A stretch of DNA of 64,000 nucleotides from Streptomyces sp. DT2A-34 (GTDB lineage: Bacteria > Actinomycetota > Actinomycetes > Streptomycetales > Streptomycetaceae). Below are positions 45,787 through 57,308 of the stretch, in pieces (positions within the stretch are counted from its first letter, which is position 1; every line of letters starts with the position of its first letter). Location of the stretch: the NCBI RefSeq assembly GCF_030499515.1, contig NZ_JASTWJ010000001.1:9590001-9654000 (forward strand). Direction: 5' to 3'. The translations under genes were made by a program, and so were the position numbers. The notes under the pieces were generated by a model. It saw only the letters and a program-made list of their open reading frames with translations. It was not told the DNA's origin and ran no database searches.

Positions 45787-47262
45787 ATGCGACGCAACAC
45801 GCGCAAGCGATCGAAGACAACACATCGGGCCGTCGCAGCGGCGGCAGGTCTGGCTCTGGGCGCAGGAGGGCTGATAGCGGTCAACGTGTATGCCTCCGCC
45901 GGCGAGAGCGGAAACAGCAACTCGACCAAACGCGCCTCCCAAGAGCGGGCAGACCAAGCCCTGGCGACCGGAGCCGCCACCATCAGCTGCCCGGATGTCG
46001 GGGCCGCACTGACCTCGGTCCCCGACCAGGCAAGGCCACAGGTCGACAAGGAACTCGCGCTTCTCGACAAGCAGGTGGCCGACGCGTACCAGCGGCTGCG
46101 GGGTTCGGCCAAAGCCATACAGCAGGACGGCAACTTCGCCGACAACGCGATCATGGGTCCGCTGAAGGACAAGCGGGTCGCGACCATCGACCGGATCGCG
46201 ATCGCCATAGGCAGGTCGGGCAGCAGGCCGCAGGGCCTCGAAGCCCTCGCCGCCTGTACGCTGCGCGCCACCGGCAATCAGCCGGACACGGGCCAGGGAG
46301 GCAGCAGCGGACAAGACGGTAATGGTGAACAAGGCGGACAGGGCGGCAACGGCCCAGTGGCCGCCGACTTCGTGGACATCACCACCGTCCAGCCCAATGT
46401 GCAGAACCCCCGCAAGACGCGCGGCGCATCCCGGGGCATCTTCACCACACAGTGCGGCGTCAACGACAACAAGCTGTACAACACCGACAACATCATCGTC
46501 GCCCCCGGTGTGTCCAACGGCGCGCACCACACGCACGACTACGTCGGCAACCAGGACAACGACGCGTTCACCACCAACGAGGAATTCGCCGCCGCCGACA
46601 CCAGCTGCCGCAACCAAAACGACAAGTCCACGTATTACTGGCCGGTGCTCCGCCTGCAGGACGGCACCCAGGAGTTCGACGCCCAGCAGCCCGGCGGCGG
46701 CGCGGAGGGCAACACCGGCCGGATTCTGACCGCGTCGCAGGTCACCCTGAACTTCGTCGGCAACCCGCGTGGCAAGGTCGTGGCGATGCCCAAGTTCCTG
46801 CGGATCATCACCGGCGACGCCAAAGCATTCACCAACGGCACCGCGAACGCCAACGCGTCATGGAGCTGCACCGGCTTCGAGAACCGGCAGCTGACGGACA
46901 AGTACCCGGTCTGCCCCGAAGGCAGCAGCCTGGTCCGTACGTCCAGGTTCCAGAGCTGCTGGGACGGCCGGAGCACCGACAGCGCCAACCACCGCTCACA
47001 CGTCGCTTTCACCGACCCGAGGACCGGCAACTGCCCGAACGGCTTCAAGGCCATTCCCCAACTGGTCCAGCGTCTGGTCTACGACGTGGACGCGCCCAGC
47101 CTCGACGACAACGGACAGTCCAGCCCGTTCTACGCGGTGGACGGTTTCCCGGAGCAGATGCACAAGCCGATCACGGACCACGGTGACTTCATCAACGTGT
47201 TCGACGAGAGCCTGATGAACCGGATGGTCCAGTGCATCAACACCGGGCGAAAGTGCCGATGA
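45787..47262 (+). CDS. DUF1996 secreted protein, copy 2, 491 aa
   Basis: This is a paralogue of the gene at 13719, with the same start [12 protein letters not shown], the same export segment and the same helical N-terminal region ([20 protein letters not shown]). The Gly/Gln/Asn linker is shorter and different (about residues 165-195). The DUF1996 domain (about 200-488) again contains [21 protein letters not shown] and [14 protein letters not shown]. The ribosome site GGAGG precedes the ATG. The function is unknown, but the pair probably acts outside the cell. Confidence 0.93.
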   Translation: MRRNTRKRSKTTHRAVAAAAGLALGAGGLIAVNVYASAGESGNSNSTKRASQERADQALATGAATISCPDVGAALTSVPDQARPQVDKELALLDKQVADAYQRLRGSAKAIQQDGNFADNAIMGPLKDKRVATIDRIAIAIGRSGSRPQGLEALAACTLRATGNQPDTGQGGSSGQDGNGEQGGQGGNGPVAADFVDITTVQPNVQNPRKTRGASRGIFTTQCGVNDNKLYNTDNIIVAPGVSNGAHHTHDYVGNQDNDAFTTNEEFAAADTSCRNQNDKSTYYWPVLRLQDGTQEFDAQQPGGGAEGNTGRILTASQVTLNFVGNPRGKVVAMPKFLRIITGDAKAFTNGTANANASWSCTGFENRQLTDKYPVCPEGSSLVRTSRFQSCWDGRSTDSANHRSHVAFTDPRTGNCPNGFKAIPQLVQRLVYDVDAPSLDDNGQSSPFYAVDGFPEQMHKPITDHGDFINVFDESLMNRMVQCINTGRKCR

Positions 47263-47467
47263 CCTCCCCTCGGTGATCTGAGGCCCGTCCAACCTTTCGG
47301 GCTGCTGCTGGTCGCGCTGGCGCTCGAGACCGCCGTCGGCGCCGCGAGGGCGCGACACGCCGGGGGCGGGCACGCGTGCTGTGGGTGGAGTACGCGTGCC
47401 CACCACAGGAGCGCTGCGGAGCTCTGAGCGATCCGCGTCACTTCCCCTGCCGGGACATCGGGTTCGT

Positions 47468-49873
<2,406 letters not shown>

Positions 49874-50005
49874 TCAGGGAAGGCGTGGGAGGTCGACAGC
49901 ATGGAGGCCGCCGTGGCCGACCGGAGATCAAGGGACCGGCTCACGGAGCGGTCGGCGCGACGCGGAACCGAGCCGACCAATCCGGTCAGGCCAGAAAGGC
50001 CCACT

Positions 50006-50845
50006 TCATGCTGGGTCCAGGTCGGTGTGCAGCATGTGGTGGTCCGAGTATGGGGTCGGATGCACATGGTGCCTGAGGGGGGCGATGCCTCGCAGGAAGA
50101 CGTAGTCGAACTTGCTGTGCCAGTCGGTGGTCGGCGTGCAGGTGCCGGCGGAGGAGGGACGGCACTGGGGGTCCGTGTCCGCGGCCAAGGCCCATATCCC
50201 GGTGAGTTCGGGGGCGTACGGCACGGCGTTGAAGTCGCCGAGAACGATGGCGCGGTCGTACCGGGCGACGTCCGCGGCGAGTACGGCGGTCTGGTCTGCT
50301 CGGACTGCCTCTTGCCGCCGTTGGGCGAGGTGGGTGTTGAAGACCCGGACGGATCGGCCGCCCACAGTGGTGGTGACTGCCATGTAGCCGCGGTCCTCGG
50401 ACCCACCGTCGGGGTATTCCACATTGACGTGGTCCGTCATCGGTGCCGCCGAGAGGACCGCCTGGCCGAAGGCCCCCGGACTCCACGGCGCTCCCCCGCA
50501 GCGGCCCCAACTCCGAAGAACCATCCCGTACTCGACGTGGTAAACGAGCCCGTAAAGAGCCTCCAGATAGTCCCGGATCCTTTCGACGTCACCCACGCAC
50601 GCTTCTTGCAGGCCGATGACCTGGGGCGCAAACGTGGCGATCTCCGCTGCCCGGTCTACGTTGCTGTCCTCGCAGGGATTGCAGATGTTCCACGTCATGA
50701 CCCGGTTCGGTACGACACCCCTGACGGCGTCGACGGGCAGTGGCCCGGCGGAGAGGGCACCGCTCGGGGCACTGGGGCCGACTAGCACCATCAAGGCCAC
50801 GGTCATGGCGCCCGCGAGCAACCTCATGCCCCGTCCGAGCACCAT
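50006..50845 (-). CDS. Secreted DNase I-like endonuclease/exonuclease/phosphatase, 279 aa
   Basis: A signal peptide (about residues 7-33, LLAGAMTVALMVLVGPSAPS) precedes an EEP domain with MTWNICNPCED, VIGLQEACVG, NTHLAQRRQE, VLGDFNAVPY and a final YSDHHMLHTDL. Several Cys pairs fit an exported enzyme. The likely substrate is extracellular nucleic acid or a phospho-compound. GAGGAGG is only two bases from the ATG at 50845, so the GTG at 50842 may be the true start. katG lies downstream on the same strand, 348 bases away. Confidence 0.88.
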   Translation of the reverse strand: MVLGRGMRLLAGAMTVALMVLVGPSAPSGALSAGPLPVDAVRGVVPNRVMTWNICNPCEDSNVDRAAEIATFAPQVIGLQEACVGDVERIRDYLEALYGLVYHVEYGMVLRSWGRCGGAPWSPGAFGQAVLSAAPMTDHVNVEYPDGGSEDRGYMAVTTTVGGRSVRVFNTHLAQRRQEAVRADQTAVLAADVARYDRAIVLGDFNAVPYAPELTGIWALAADTDPQCRPSSAGTCTPTTDWHSKFDYVFLRGIAPLRHHVHPTPYSDHHMLHTDLDPA

Positions 50846-50985
50846 CGCCTCCTCACAGTGGACACCCATGGCATCTGCCGTCTCCATGCACGAGGTTATG
50901 GGACGGCGCTTGGCCCACGGAACGGGCTCCCGCAACTCCAGCTCCCGCAAGTCGGCCAGAATCAAGCAGCCGATCACCGAGATCC

Positions 50986-51190
50986 GGCGGGCCGCCGACG
51001 CCGCGCGGTGATACGGCCGCTCGGCCGGCCGGAGGGACAGGGCTCAGGGTCCGTCGGATGCGGCTCGGCGGCCATCGCGCGCAGCCGGTCCTCGAGCGCG
51101 TGCGCCTCGGCCTCGGTGAGCCAGAGGTGACGCAGCACGGCCTGGCCGGGCCGGCTCGGCTGCGCGGTGGCATCGAGCAATAGTTTGCGC
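50986..51190 (-). pseudogene. Possible fragment of an ArsR-type regulator C-terminus
   Basis: The minus strand reads AVLRHLWLTEAEAHALEDRL, as at the end of some helix-turn-helix regulators, without the DNA-binding part. Assignment is weak. The plus-strand interval to 51.55 kb has an unassigned stretch (LINAALGEMLGGLADGPGEL, 51250-51310) and no supportable gene. Confidence 0.3.
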
Positions 51191-51557
51191 TGGTCAACAA
51201 CAGCTTCAGGTTGCATTCAGGACGCAGCGGTCGGTCCGGAATTCCTGATCAACGCCGCCCTTGGAGAGATGCTAGGGGGACTGGCCGACGGTCCCGGCGA
51301 GCTGCGCAAGCCGAATGCGCCCATGTCGACCACAGGACTGGAGAAGTGGGGCATGCCCCAGACGCGTCGGCGACCCGCCACGGGATGATGCCACCACTGA
51401 CCTCGTGTAGGTGAGCCGGCGCTGGATGCGGCCGCCCCGCTGGCGCCGGCGTCCTCCTGCATGCCGCGACCACACAGTCGCCGGCTACTTCACGGCTGCC
51501 GTACGAGTTGACGACCCCGGAGCCCTGCACTTCAGCCTTGGTTTCCGGGCCGGAGCC

Positions 51558-51815
51558 TCAGCTGTTGGCCAGGGTGCGGTCCAGGAGGGAGAGCAGGCGG
51601 TCCCAGTGGCGCTTCAGCCCGGAGGCGCTGAACGCGTCGGTGTCGGACATGGTGAAGCCGTGGACGGTGCCGGGGTAGATCTCGCAGGTATGGCGGACAC
51701 CTGCGGCATCCAGGGCCTGGTTGAGTTCGCTGAGAGCCTCGGCCGGCATGTCGTTTTCGGAGAGGCCGAGGTGGACTTCGGCGGTGAGCTCGGAGATGAG
51801 GCGGTGAACAGGCGC
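51558..51815 (-). pseudogene. C-terminal fragment of a dienelactone hydrolase
   Basis: About 85 codons read as the end of a dienelactone hydrolase-family enzyme (HLGLSENDMPAEALSELNQA, and the catalytic His region EIYPGTVHGFTM) to a proper stop at 51558. The N-terminal part with the nucleophile is missing; the divergent gene begins about 90 bases away. Confidence 0.7.
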
Positions 51816-51903
51816 CGGGTCCCAACGACGGCACGCCGGACAGGTCGGCGACGGCGCCCGTGTTGTCATGCCCAGAGGGCCCGCCGCACGAGCACGCCGG
51901 GTC

Positions 51904-52827
51904 ATGATGCAGGATCGCCCCGTGGACAACACCAGCAGACGCACCGTCCTCGCTTCCGTCGCCGCCGTGGCCGCGGGCCTGCCCACCCTCAACGCCGTGA
52001 TGGGCAGCGGGGCCACGCCGGCCGCCGCAGCCGACCAGTACGGGTCCAACACCGAGCTGTACACCCGTACCGCGGCCAAGGAGGGCACCGACTGGATGCG
52101 CCGGTTTCGTATCGGCGCGCCGGTGCAGGTCACGGACAATGCCCGCAGCACGAGCAGCGCCGTCAGCAGTACGGCGGTGATCGCGCCGCACGGTGGTGGG
52201 ATCGAGGCGGGTACGAGCGAGCTGTGTATGGCCATCGCCGGTTACACGCCCTTCGACGCCAACACCGATCCGGCGAGCGCGGCGGTGCCGGGAGAGCCGC
52301 AGCGGGACTACTGGATGTTCGAGGCCCTGGCCAACTCCTCCGCGCAGCACGTCACATCGACCCACTGCGACGACCCGGCCGCCCTCGCTGTCTGTGCCGG
52401 CAACCTGTACGCCGTAGCCCTGCACGGCTTCGAAGACACGGCCGCGAAGAAGGTCATCATCGGCGGTCGGGACGAGCGGCTCAGGCGCAACCTGCTGGCG
52501 GCCTTCACGAAGTACGGCCTGACCTCTCCCACGAGCAACGTCGATTGGGACGTGACCGTGGTCCTGGCGGGCCCCACCGACCCCATCAACGGCGACGACC
52601 CGGCCAACATCGTCAACCGAACCCGCACGGGCGCCGGCGCCCAGCTGGAGCTGTCCACGGCGCTGCGCAAGGCGATGTTCGGTGATTTCTCCGGCGCGGC
52701 CAAGCGCAGGACGACGGCCGGTCTGCCGAGCGCCGACAGCCCCTACGCCGACCGCTTCTGGAACGGTTTCGTGAGCGCCGTCCGCGAGGCGATCAAGAAC
52801 CACGAGCTCGGCCTCGACTCCCTCTGA
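51904..52827 (+). CDS. Exported poly-gamma-glutamate hydrolase-like (YjqB/PghP family) protein, 307 aa
   Basis: A Tat-like N-terminus (SRRTVLASVAAVAAGLP, about residues 11-27) leads to a zinc hydrolase domain. Conserved blocks are VIAPHGGGIEAGTSE (about residue 87), HVTSTHCDDP, LYAVALHGFED and VIIGGRDERL. The family includes phage-related gamma-polyglutamate hydrolase; substrate specificity is inferred from it. The start is uncertain (ATG 51904 or 51907). Confidence 0.87.
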   Translation: MMQDRPVDNTSRRTVLASVAAVAAGLPTLNAVMGSGATPAAAADQYGSNTELYTRTAAKEGTDWMRRFRIGAPVQVTDNARSTSSAVSSTAVIAPHGGGIEAGTSELCMAIAGYTPFDANTDPASAAVPGEPQRDYWMFEALANSSAQHVTSTHCDDPAALAVCAGNLYAVALHGFEDTAAKKVIIGGRDERLRRNLLAAFTKYGLTSPTSNVDWDVTVVLAGPTDPINGDDPANIVNRTRTGAGAQLELSTALRKAMFGDFSGAAKRRTTAGLPSADSPYADRFWNGFVSAVREAIKNHELGLDSL

Positions 52828-53314
52828 GCTCGGGCCTGGACAGCGTCGACAGCCAGGACCCGGCGGAGCTGGGACAACTCGGCCAGCCGCTGTTTTCCAG
52901 AGCCGCCCCGGCCTCCCCAGCCTCCAGATCCTCCAGAGCGCCAAGCAGCCTCTGCCGAGTGTGCTCGCTCACGGCCGCGACAGGGCGTTTCCTGCCCGAA
53001 GCGTCCTGGCGGAAGGAGGCGAACTGCACCGCGCCCCGCCTGAAGTCGCTGGGCGGTGACGGAGAAGGGGCTGTCCGTCATGGCGTACGAGACGGGGACG
53101 GCCGCCGTCGTCGTCGTGGTCGCGATCGTGCCGACGGCCGGCGCGAGCGAGCCGGCTGCCGCCAGAGCGAACCGCCGTCAACGCGTCCGCCCCCGCCCGA
53201 CGGCCCTCCGGTGCCCGGGGCAACGTGGCCGGGTGCGCCGGTCAGCTCCAAGGTGTTCGGGTAATCGCCCCGCCCGTCGACCACCGACCGGCCGCCCTGC
53301 GACGCGTGTCCCCG
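52828..53314. other. Interval without a supportable gene
   Basis: The minus strand has a stretch (EHTRQRLLGALEDLEAGEAG, about 52900-52970) that could be part of a helical protein, with no start or family. Nothing else is supported. Confidence 0.4.
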
Positions 53315-54217
53315 TCACGTCCCGCGGACCGGCTTGTCCAGGACGAGCGCGACGTATCGGCTGGCGCGCTGGACGGGCACGTGGGCCAGAACGACGCTGG
53401 AGAGGGAGAGCCACTGAGCGTGGGTCAGATCCTTCAGAGGGGGCAGCAGTCGGCCCAGGAGCCGGCGCCCGGCGGGGGTGAGGGCCAGCCTGGCGCCAAG
53501 GAGGCCGAGGGTCATGAAGCGTCGGGTGACGGGGCGGGTCCAGTCATGGACACGGCATGGACGGTATCCGATGTCGATCGCGTGACGGATGTAGCGGACG
53601 AGCGGTTCGAACTCCTCGAACGCCCACGTGTCGCGAACGACGCGGCCGGGATCGGCCGCGTTGATCTCGGTGGGGTCACCGGTGGCCCAGGCGAAGTCGA
53701 CGAGGACGAGCCGGCCGCCTGGCTTGAGGAGGCGGTAGGCCTCCTCCAGGAAGGCGCGGCGGCCCTCGGGACCGAAGTGGAACGCGGCCTCCAGGCAGTG
53801 CACCTTGTCGAACTCGGCGTCGCCGAAAGACGAATGCGCGCGCAGGTCGGTGGCGTCGGCTTGGAGGAAACGGGTGCGGCCATGGTCACCGTGCCGCTGG
53901 ACGGCCTGCGCCACATGGGGCGGATAGAGGTCGATGCCGGTGGCGAAGGCGCCTTGCTCGGCGATACGGCGGGTGGTGCGGCCGGTGCCGCAGGCGACGT
54001 CGAGAACCTGTTCGCCCGGTTGGATGCGCAGCAGGGCGAGGGAACGGCTGACGAGGTCCTCCTGGAAGGACGACAGGCCGCCGGTGAGGCGGGGGAGCGT
54101 GAGGGGAGTGAAGTAGCCGAGGTTGAGGAGGCTTCCCCAGCCGAGAGAGTGCAGTACGGACAGGAGCGGGTTGTTGTCGGTCTCGTAGGCGTGAGCGAGT
54201 TTGAGAGGCGTGTTCAT
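53315..54217 (-). CDS. SAM-dependent methyltransferase, 300 aa
   Basis: Motif I (VLDVACGTGRTTRRIAEQG, about residues 70-88) is followed by GIDLYPPHV, ADATDLRAH and LLKPGGRLVLVDFAW (about residue 165), a class I methyltransferase of UbiE/natural-product type. The 60-residue N-terminal helical part (NLGYFTPLT) resembles O- or C-methyltransferases acting on hydrophobic substrates. The substrate is unknown. The ATG at 54217 has a weak GAGAG site. A 6-bp repeat lies upstream. Confidence 0.9.
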   Translation of the reverse strand: MNTPLKLAHAYETDNNPLLSVLHSLGWGSLLNLGYFTPLTLPRLTGGLSSFQEDLVSRSLALLRIQPGEQVLDVACGTGRTTRRIAEQGAFATGIDLYPPHVAQAVQRHGDHGRTRFLQADATDLRAHSSFGDAEFDKVHCLEAAFHFGPEGRRAFLEEAYRLLKPGGRLVLVDFAWATGDPTEINAADPGRVVRDTWAFEEFEPLVRYIRHAIDIGYRPCRVHDWTRPVTRRFMTLGLLGARLALTPAGRRLLGRLLPPLKDLTHAQWLSLSSVVLAHVPVQRASRYVALVLDKPVRGT

Positions 54218-54318
54218 GGGGGGCTCTCGTCGAGGGGGCGAACGTGATCACTTCCTGGTGATCGGACAAACGTCGCCGCCCGGCCAAGGTAACGACCGCT
54301 GCCGCGCGGTCCGTACGC

Positions 54319-54339
54319 ACCACTACCACTACCACTACC
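54319..54339 (+). repeat. 6-bp tandem repeat upstream of the methyltransferase
   Basis: ACCACT is repeated three times plus ACC, about 100 bases upstream of the methyltransferase start. It may be a regulatory spacer or a slippage tract. Confidence 0.7.
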
Positions 54340-54388
54340 GCGACCTCGCCCCCCCACGCGCACGCACCGTGCCACCGCCACCTGGGGA

Positions 54389-55564
54389 TCACTTTTCGGA
54401 TTCGGCGAGCTGCCCGGACGGGCGCTGGTGCCGGGGCCCGGGCTGCTCGTAGCGCCGCCACTCGCGGCCGCCGTCGCGAGAGATCCACAGCCCTTCGTCC
54501 GCCACCAGTTCGTACGTCGCCGTCGTCGCGTCCGCGATGCCGTAGAGCGTCGTGCCGGCGACGGTGAACGACGTGAATGTCGCCGGTGTCTTCAGCGCGT
54601 GGAAGGCGCTGTTGGTGCGGTCGTCGGCGAGCCAGTAGCGGCCGCCCTCCTCGCCGACGAGCAGCCGCCCGTCCGCGAGCAGCTCCAGGACCAGCGACTC
54701 CGGGCCATGCTCCAGGTCCGTCCAGGGAATGCCGCCGCCGAGGACCGTCTGCCAGTGCCCGCCGCCGTCCGTCGTCACCGACACGCCGCGCACGTCCTCG
54801 CCCCGGACGAGGGACAACGCCGCGGTGCCGCCCCGCGCGGTGAGGATGCCTCCCGCGTACGGCTTCGGGACGGCCGTGGAGCCAAGGGTGCGACCGCCGC
54901 GCTGCCGAACGACGCGGTCGGGGTCTTCGGTCAGGGACTGCTCCAGGCTCCAGGTCGTGCCACGCTCGTCCACGGCGAGGCGGACGGCGTCGTCCGGCAC
55001 GTCGGCCGGGGGCGCCACGGTGCGTGTGGCGGGGCGGTAGACGAGGGTCGGCTCCAGTTCGGCGAGCAGGATGTCGCCGGGGCGGGTGCGCAACGGGGTC
55101 TCGGTGATGGCGACCTTGTGCCGCTTGCCGCGTACGTCGAGGGCGTACGCTCCCTCGGCCCCCTCTCCCGGCCGCACCCGCACGAAGCCGCCGGGCACCC
55201 CCTTGAACGTGGCCGGCACCGCCTCCGCGTCCGCGTGTTCCGCGTGCTCGGCGACCGTACGGCCGTCGGGGCCCACGATGCGCCAGGCGGAGGCGGCGGG
55301 CCCCTCGTCGTCCTCGACGTTGCCGGCCTCGTACGTCAGGAGCAACGAGCCGTCGTCCGCGCGGACCACGCCGGCCGGGGCGCCGGCCGCCTCGATGACG
55401 TCGGCGGGGCGTGGGTGAGGGTCTTCGATGACCCGCTTGTACCTCGCCTCACGGTCGCCGGAGTCCCCGTCGTCGGAGCGGTCCGGGCCGCAGGAGGTCA
55501 GCGCCAGTGCCGACACCGCACTCGCCGCGGCCACAAGCCGGATCGTGCGCCTTCCGGGTTTCAC
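54389..55564 (-). CDS. Lipoprotein with Asp-box repeats, 391 aa
   Basis: The lipobox ALTSC (Cys25) anchors it outside the membrane. The body is beta-rich with at least two Asp-box-like motifs (TTDGGGHWQTV near residue 275, SRDGGREWRR near 375), so a propeller fold is likely. No catalytic motif is recognised. The GTG at 55564 overlaps the TGA of the upstream small secreted-protein gene by four bases, so they are coupled. Confidence 0.85.
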   Translation of the reverse strand: MKPGRRTIRLVAAASAVSALALTSCGPDRSDDGDSGDREARYKRVIEDPHPRPADVIEAAGAPAGVVRADDGSLLLTYEAGNVEDDEGPAASAWRIVGPDGRTVAEHAEHADAEAVPATFKGVPGGFVRVRPGEGAEGAYALDVRGKRHKVAITETPLRTRPGDILLAELEPTLVYRPATRTVAPPADVPDDAVRLAVDERGTTWSLEQSLTEDPDRVVRQRGGRTLGSTAVPKPYAGGILTARGGTAALSLVRGEDVRGVSVTTDGGGHWQTVLGGGIPWTDLEHGPESLVLELLADGRLLVGEEGGRYWLADDRTNSAFHALKTPATFTSFTVAGTTLYGIADATTATYELVADEGLWISRDGGREWRRYEQPGPRHQRPSGQLAESEK

Positions 55565-55803
55565 TGTTGGCTGGGTGCCGCCAGGTCGGCTACCAGCATT
55601 TCCAGGGCCGACTTCGGGACGGTGCCGCTCGACCCGCTGTCTGTCTGCCTCCAGTTCGGGCTCGAGTCCGTGGATTCTGAGCCTGTGGTGTCGTTGACAC
55701 CCTGGAAGATGCCGAAGTCGATGGGCCCGTCGTCAGCTGAGGCGGGGATGGCGGCAGTGAGGAGAGCCGCACCGGCGAGTGCGGCGGCAGCGATGATCTT
55801 CAT
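55561..55803 (-). CDS. Small secreted protein, 80 aa
   Basis: The signal peptide MKIIAAAALAGAALLTAAIP ends at ASA, leaving a mature part of about 57 residues, acidic and Ser/Thr-rich, with no Cys. The stop overlaps the next gene's GTG (GTGA). I know no family for it. It may be a partner of the lipoprotein with which it is coupled. Confidence 0.75.
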   Translation of the reverse strand: MKIIAAAALAGAALLTAAIPASADDGPIDFGIFQGVNDTTGSESTDSSPNWRQTDSGSSGTVPKSALEMLVADLAAPSQQ

Positions 55804-55828
55804 GCGTGGCTCAACGATGAGACCGGCA

Positions 55829-56968
55829 TCAGGATGTTCTGTTCCGCACCTTTGGCGGACTGGGGAAAAGGATCCGAAAGCGATCGGGTTCCGCCGGATC
55901 CCGATCAACGACTTGGATGGGCGTCCGCGCCCATTGCCACACGCTGATGCCCGGCACGCGGGAGAACTGGATCTGCCCGCGGGTGCCTTCGACGGCGACG
56001 CCCGGCCAGGATTCGGCCGTGTGCGCCCGGTCCGTGCCGTGCGAACGCAGCACATCGGCAAGGACGGCGACCGTGTCGTAGCCCTCGTAGGCGACGAAGG
56101 AGGGCGCTTCGGCCAGCCGTTCGCGCAGGGCCGTCTCGACTCGTGCACCGAGTGGGCTGAGGCGCTCGGGCAGATAACGCAGGAACGGGATCGCGGTGTC
56201 GGCGTCGCCCAGCGACGTCGCCCACTCGGCGAACTCCGGTTGCCCGGCCGGAGCGCCGATCATGACTTCGGTGAGGCGCTGGTCGCGGCGCACGGACCTG
56301 ACGATCGACGCTGCCGGCTCCGGGTGACCGACCAGGAGGAGGAGGGCTGTCGCGCGCTGGTCGACGAGTTCGTCGCACACGGCCGTGGGCGTGAGCGCGC
56401 TCATGTCGAGTTCGGTGACAGCGCCGCCGCGTGTCGCGAGGTGGTTTCGCAGAACGCGGGTCCCAGAGGCCCAGTAGATACTCGGCTGGGTTGCTACGGC
56501 GATGCGACGGTGGCCCGCGCCGAGGAGGAAGTCCGCGTAGACCTGCCAGCCGCGGGACTGCGGTGGGGAGAGGCGCGCGACCCATTCCGTCGGCTGTTCG
56601 GTGAGCGTGTCGAGCACCGCTGACGAGCAGAGGAACGGCAGGCCGAGGGCGTCGGCCCTGGTGGCGGCGGCGCGAGCGACGACGCTGTGATACTCGCCCG
56701 CCAAGGCGGTGACGCCCAGGCGAGCCAATTCGTCCACGGCGGCCGCTGCCCGCTGCGGATCAGCCGCGGTGTCCCGGACCACCAGCTCAAGTGGCCTCCC
56801 GCCGATCCCGCCGGCGTCATTGACGTCGCGAACGGCCAGCTCGAGTCCGGCGAGCAGGTGTTGGCCCGCCTCGACCCAGCCAGGCCGAGTCAGCGGAACG
56901 AGAGCGCCGATCCGGACGGATGAGCCGTCAGACCGCTGCGCCCCAGGCGGCGATGGTGGCGTATTCAT
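55829..56968 (-). CDS. LivK-like periplasmic-binding-fold protein without signal peptide, 379 aa
   Basis: The two-lobe binding fold of branched-chain amino acid receptors is clear: RIGALVPLTRPGWVEAGQHL, VRDVNDAGGIGGRPLELVV, LAGEYHSVVARAAATRADAL and YEGYDTVAVLADVL. No signal peptide, lipobox or fused domain is seen; the first 18 residues are polar. Without transporter genes nearby it could be a cytoplasmic sensor domain protein rather than a transporter component. It is divergent from the carboxylesterase. Confidence 0.85.
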   Translation of the reverse strand: MNTPPSPPGAQRSDGSSVRIGALVPLTRPGWVEAGQHLLAGLELAVRDVNDAGGIGGRPLELVVRDTAADPQRAAAAVDELARLGVTALAGEYHSVVARAAATRADALGLPFLCSSAVLDTLTEQPTEWVARLSPPQSRGWQVYADFLLGAGHRRIAVATQPSIYWASGTRVLRNHLATRGGAVTELDMSALTPTAVCDELVDQRATALLLLVGHPEPAASIVRSVRRDQRLTEVMIGAPAGQPEFAEWATSLGDADTAIPFLRYLPERLSPLGARVETALRERLAEAPSFVAYEGYDTVAVLADVLRSHGTDRAHTAESWPGVAVEGTRGQIQFSRVPGISVWQWARTPIQVVDRDPAEPDRFRILFPSPPKVRNRTS

Positions 56969-57180
56969 GCGCCGGTCTCTCCCGCCCGACGATTCGGCAG
57001 CGGTTCGCCCCGATCGCAGAGTGGCGAGGCTCGGTAGTACGCGTTCGTCTCATCTCGCCGTGGCGGGCGCACCTGGGTGATCATGCCGGCCATTGCATCC
57101 ACGACCATCGCCGACAGGCAACCGATTATTTGTTCGCCGAGCTGCCAAGCTGCGAGAAGCGGGACCCGCACCCCGCTGTG

Positions 57181-57202
57181 ACTGGTCGAGATAGTTGTCA
57201 CC
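57181..57202. repeat. 22-nt repeat, left copy upstream of the carboxylesterase
   Basis: The reverse complement of this segment reads GGTGACAACTATC then TCGACCAGT. It matches 58988-59009 at 20 of 22 positions in opposite orientation, so the two bracket the carboxylesterase gene. The core GTGACAAC also occurs at about 58912 and 58935. The rest of 56.97-57.31 kb holds the divergent promoters and no gene. Confidence 0.7.
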
Positions 57203-57308
57203 TGGTCGTGGTAACTGTCATCGGTGCCTCCGAGGGCCTGTCGATCCCTTGCCGGCGGATCCAAACTCACTCGCGTGGCAGCCTGTTGAGGGGTGAGACT
57301 GGCGCGCA

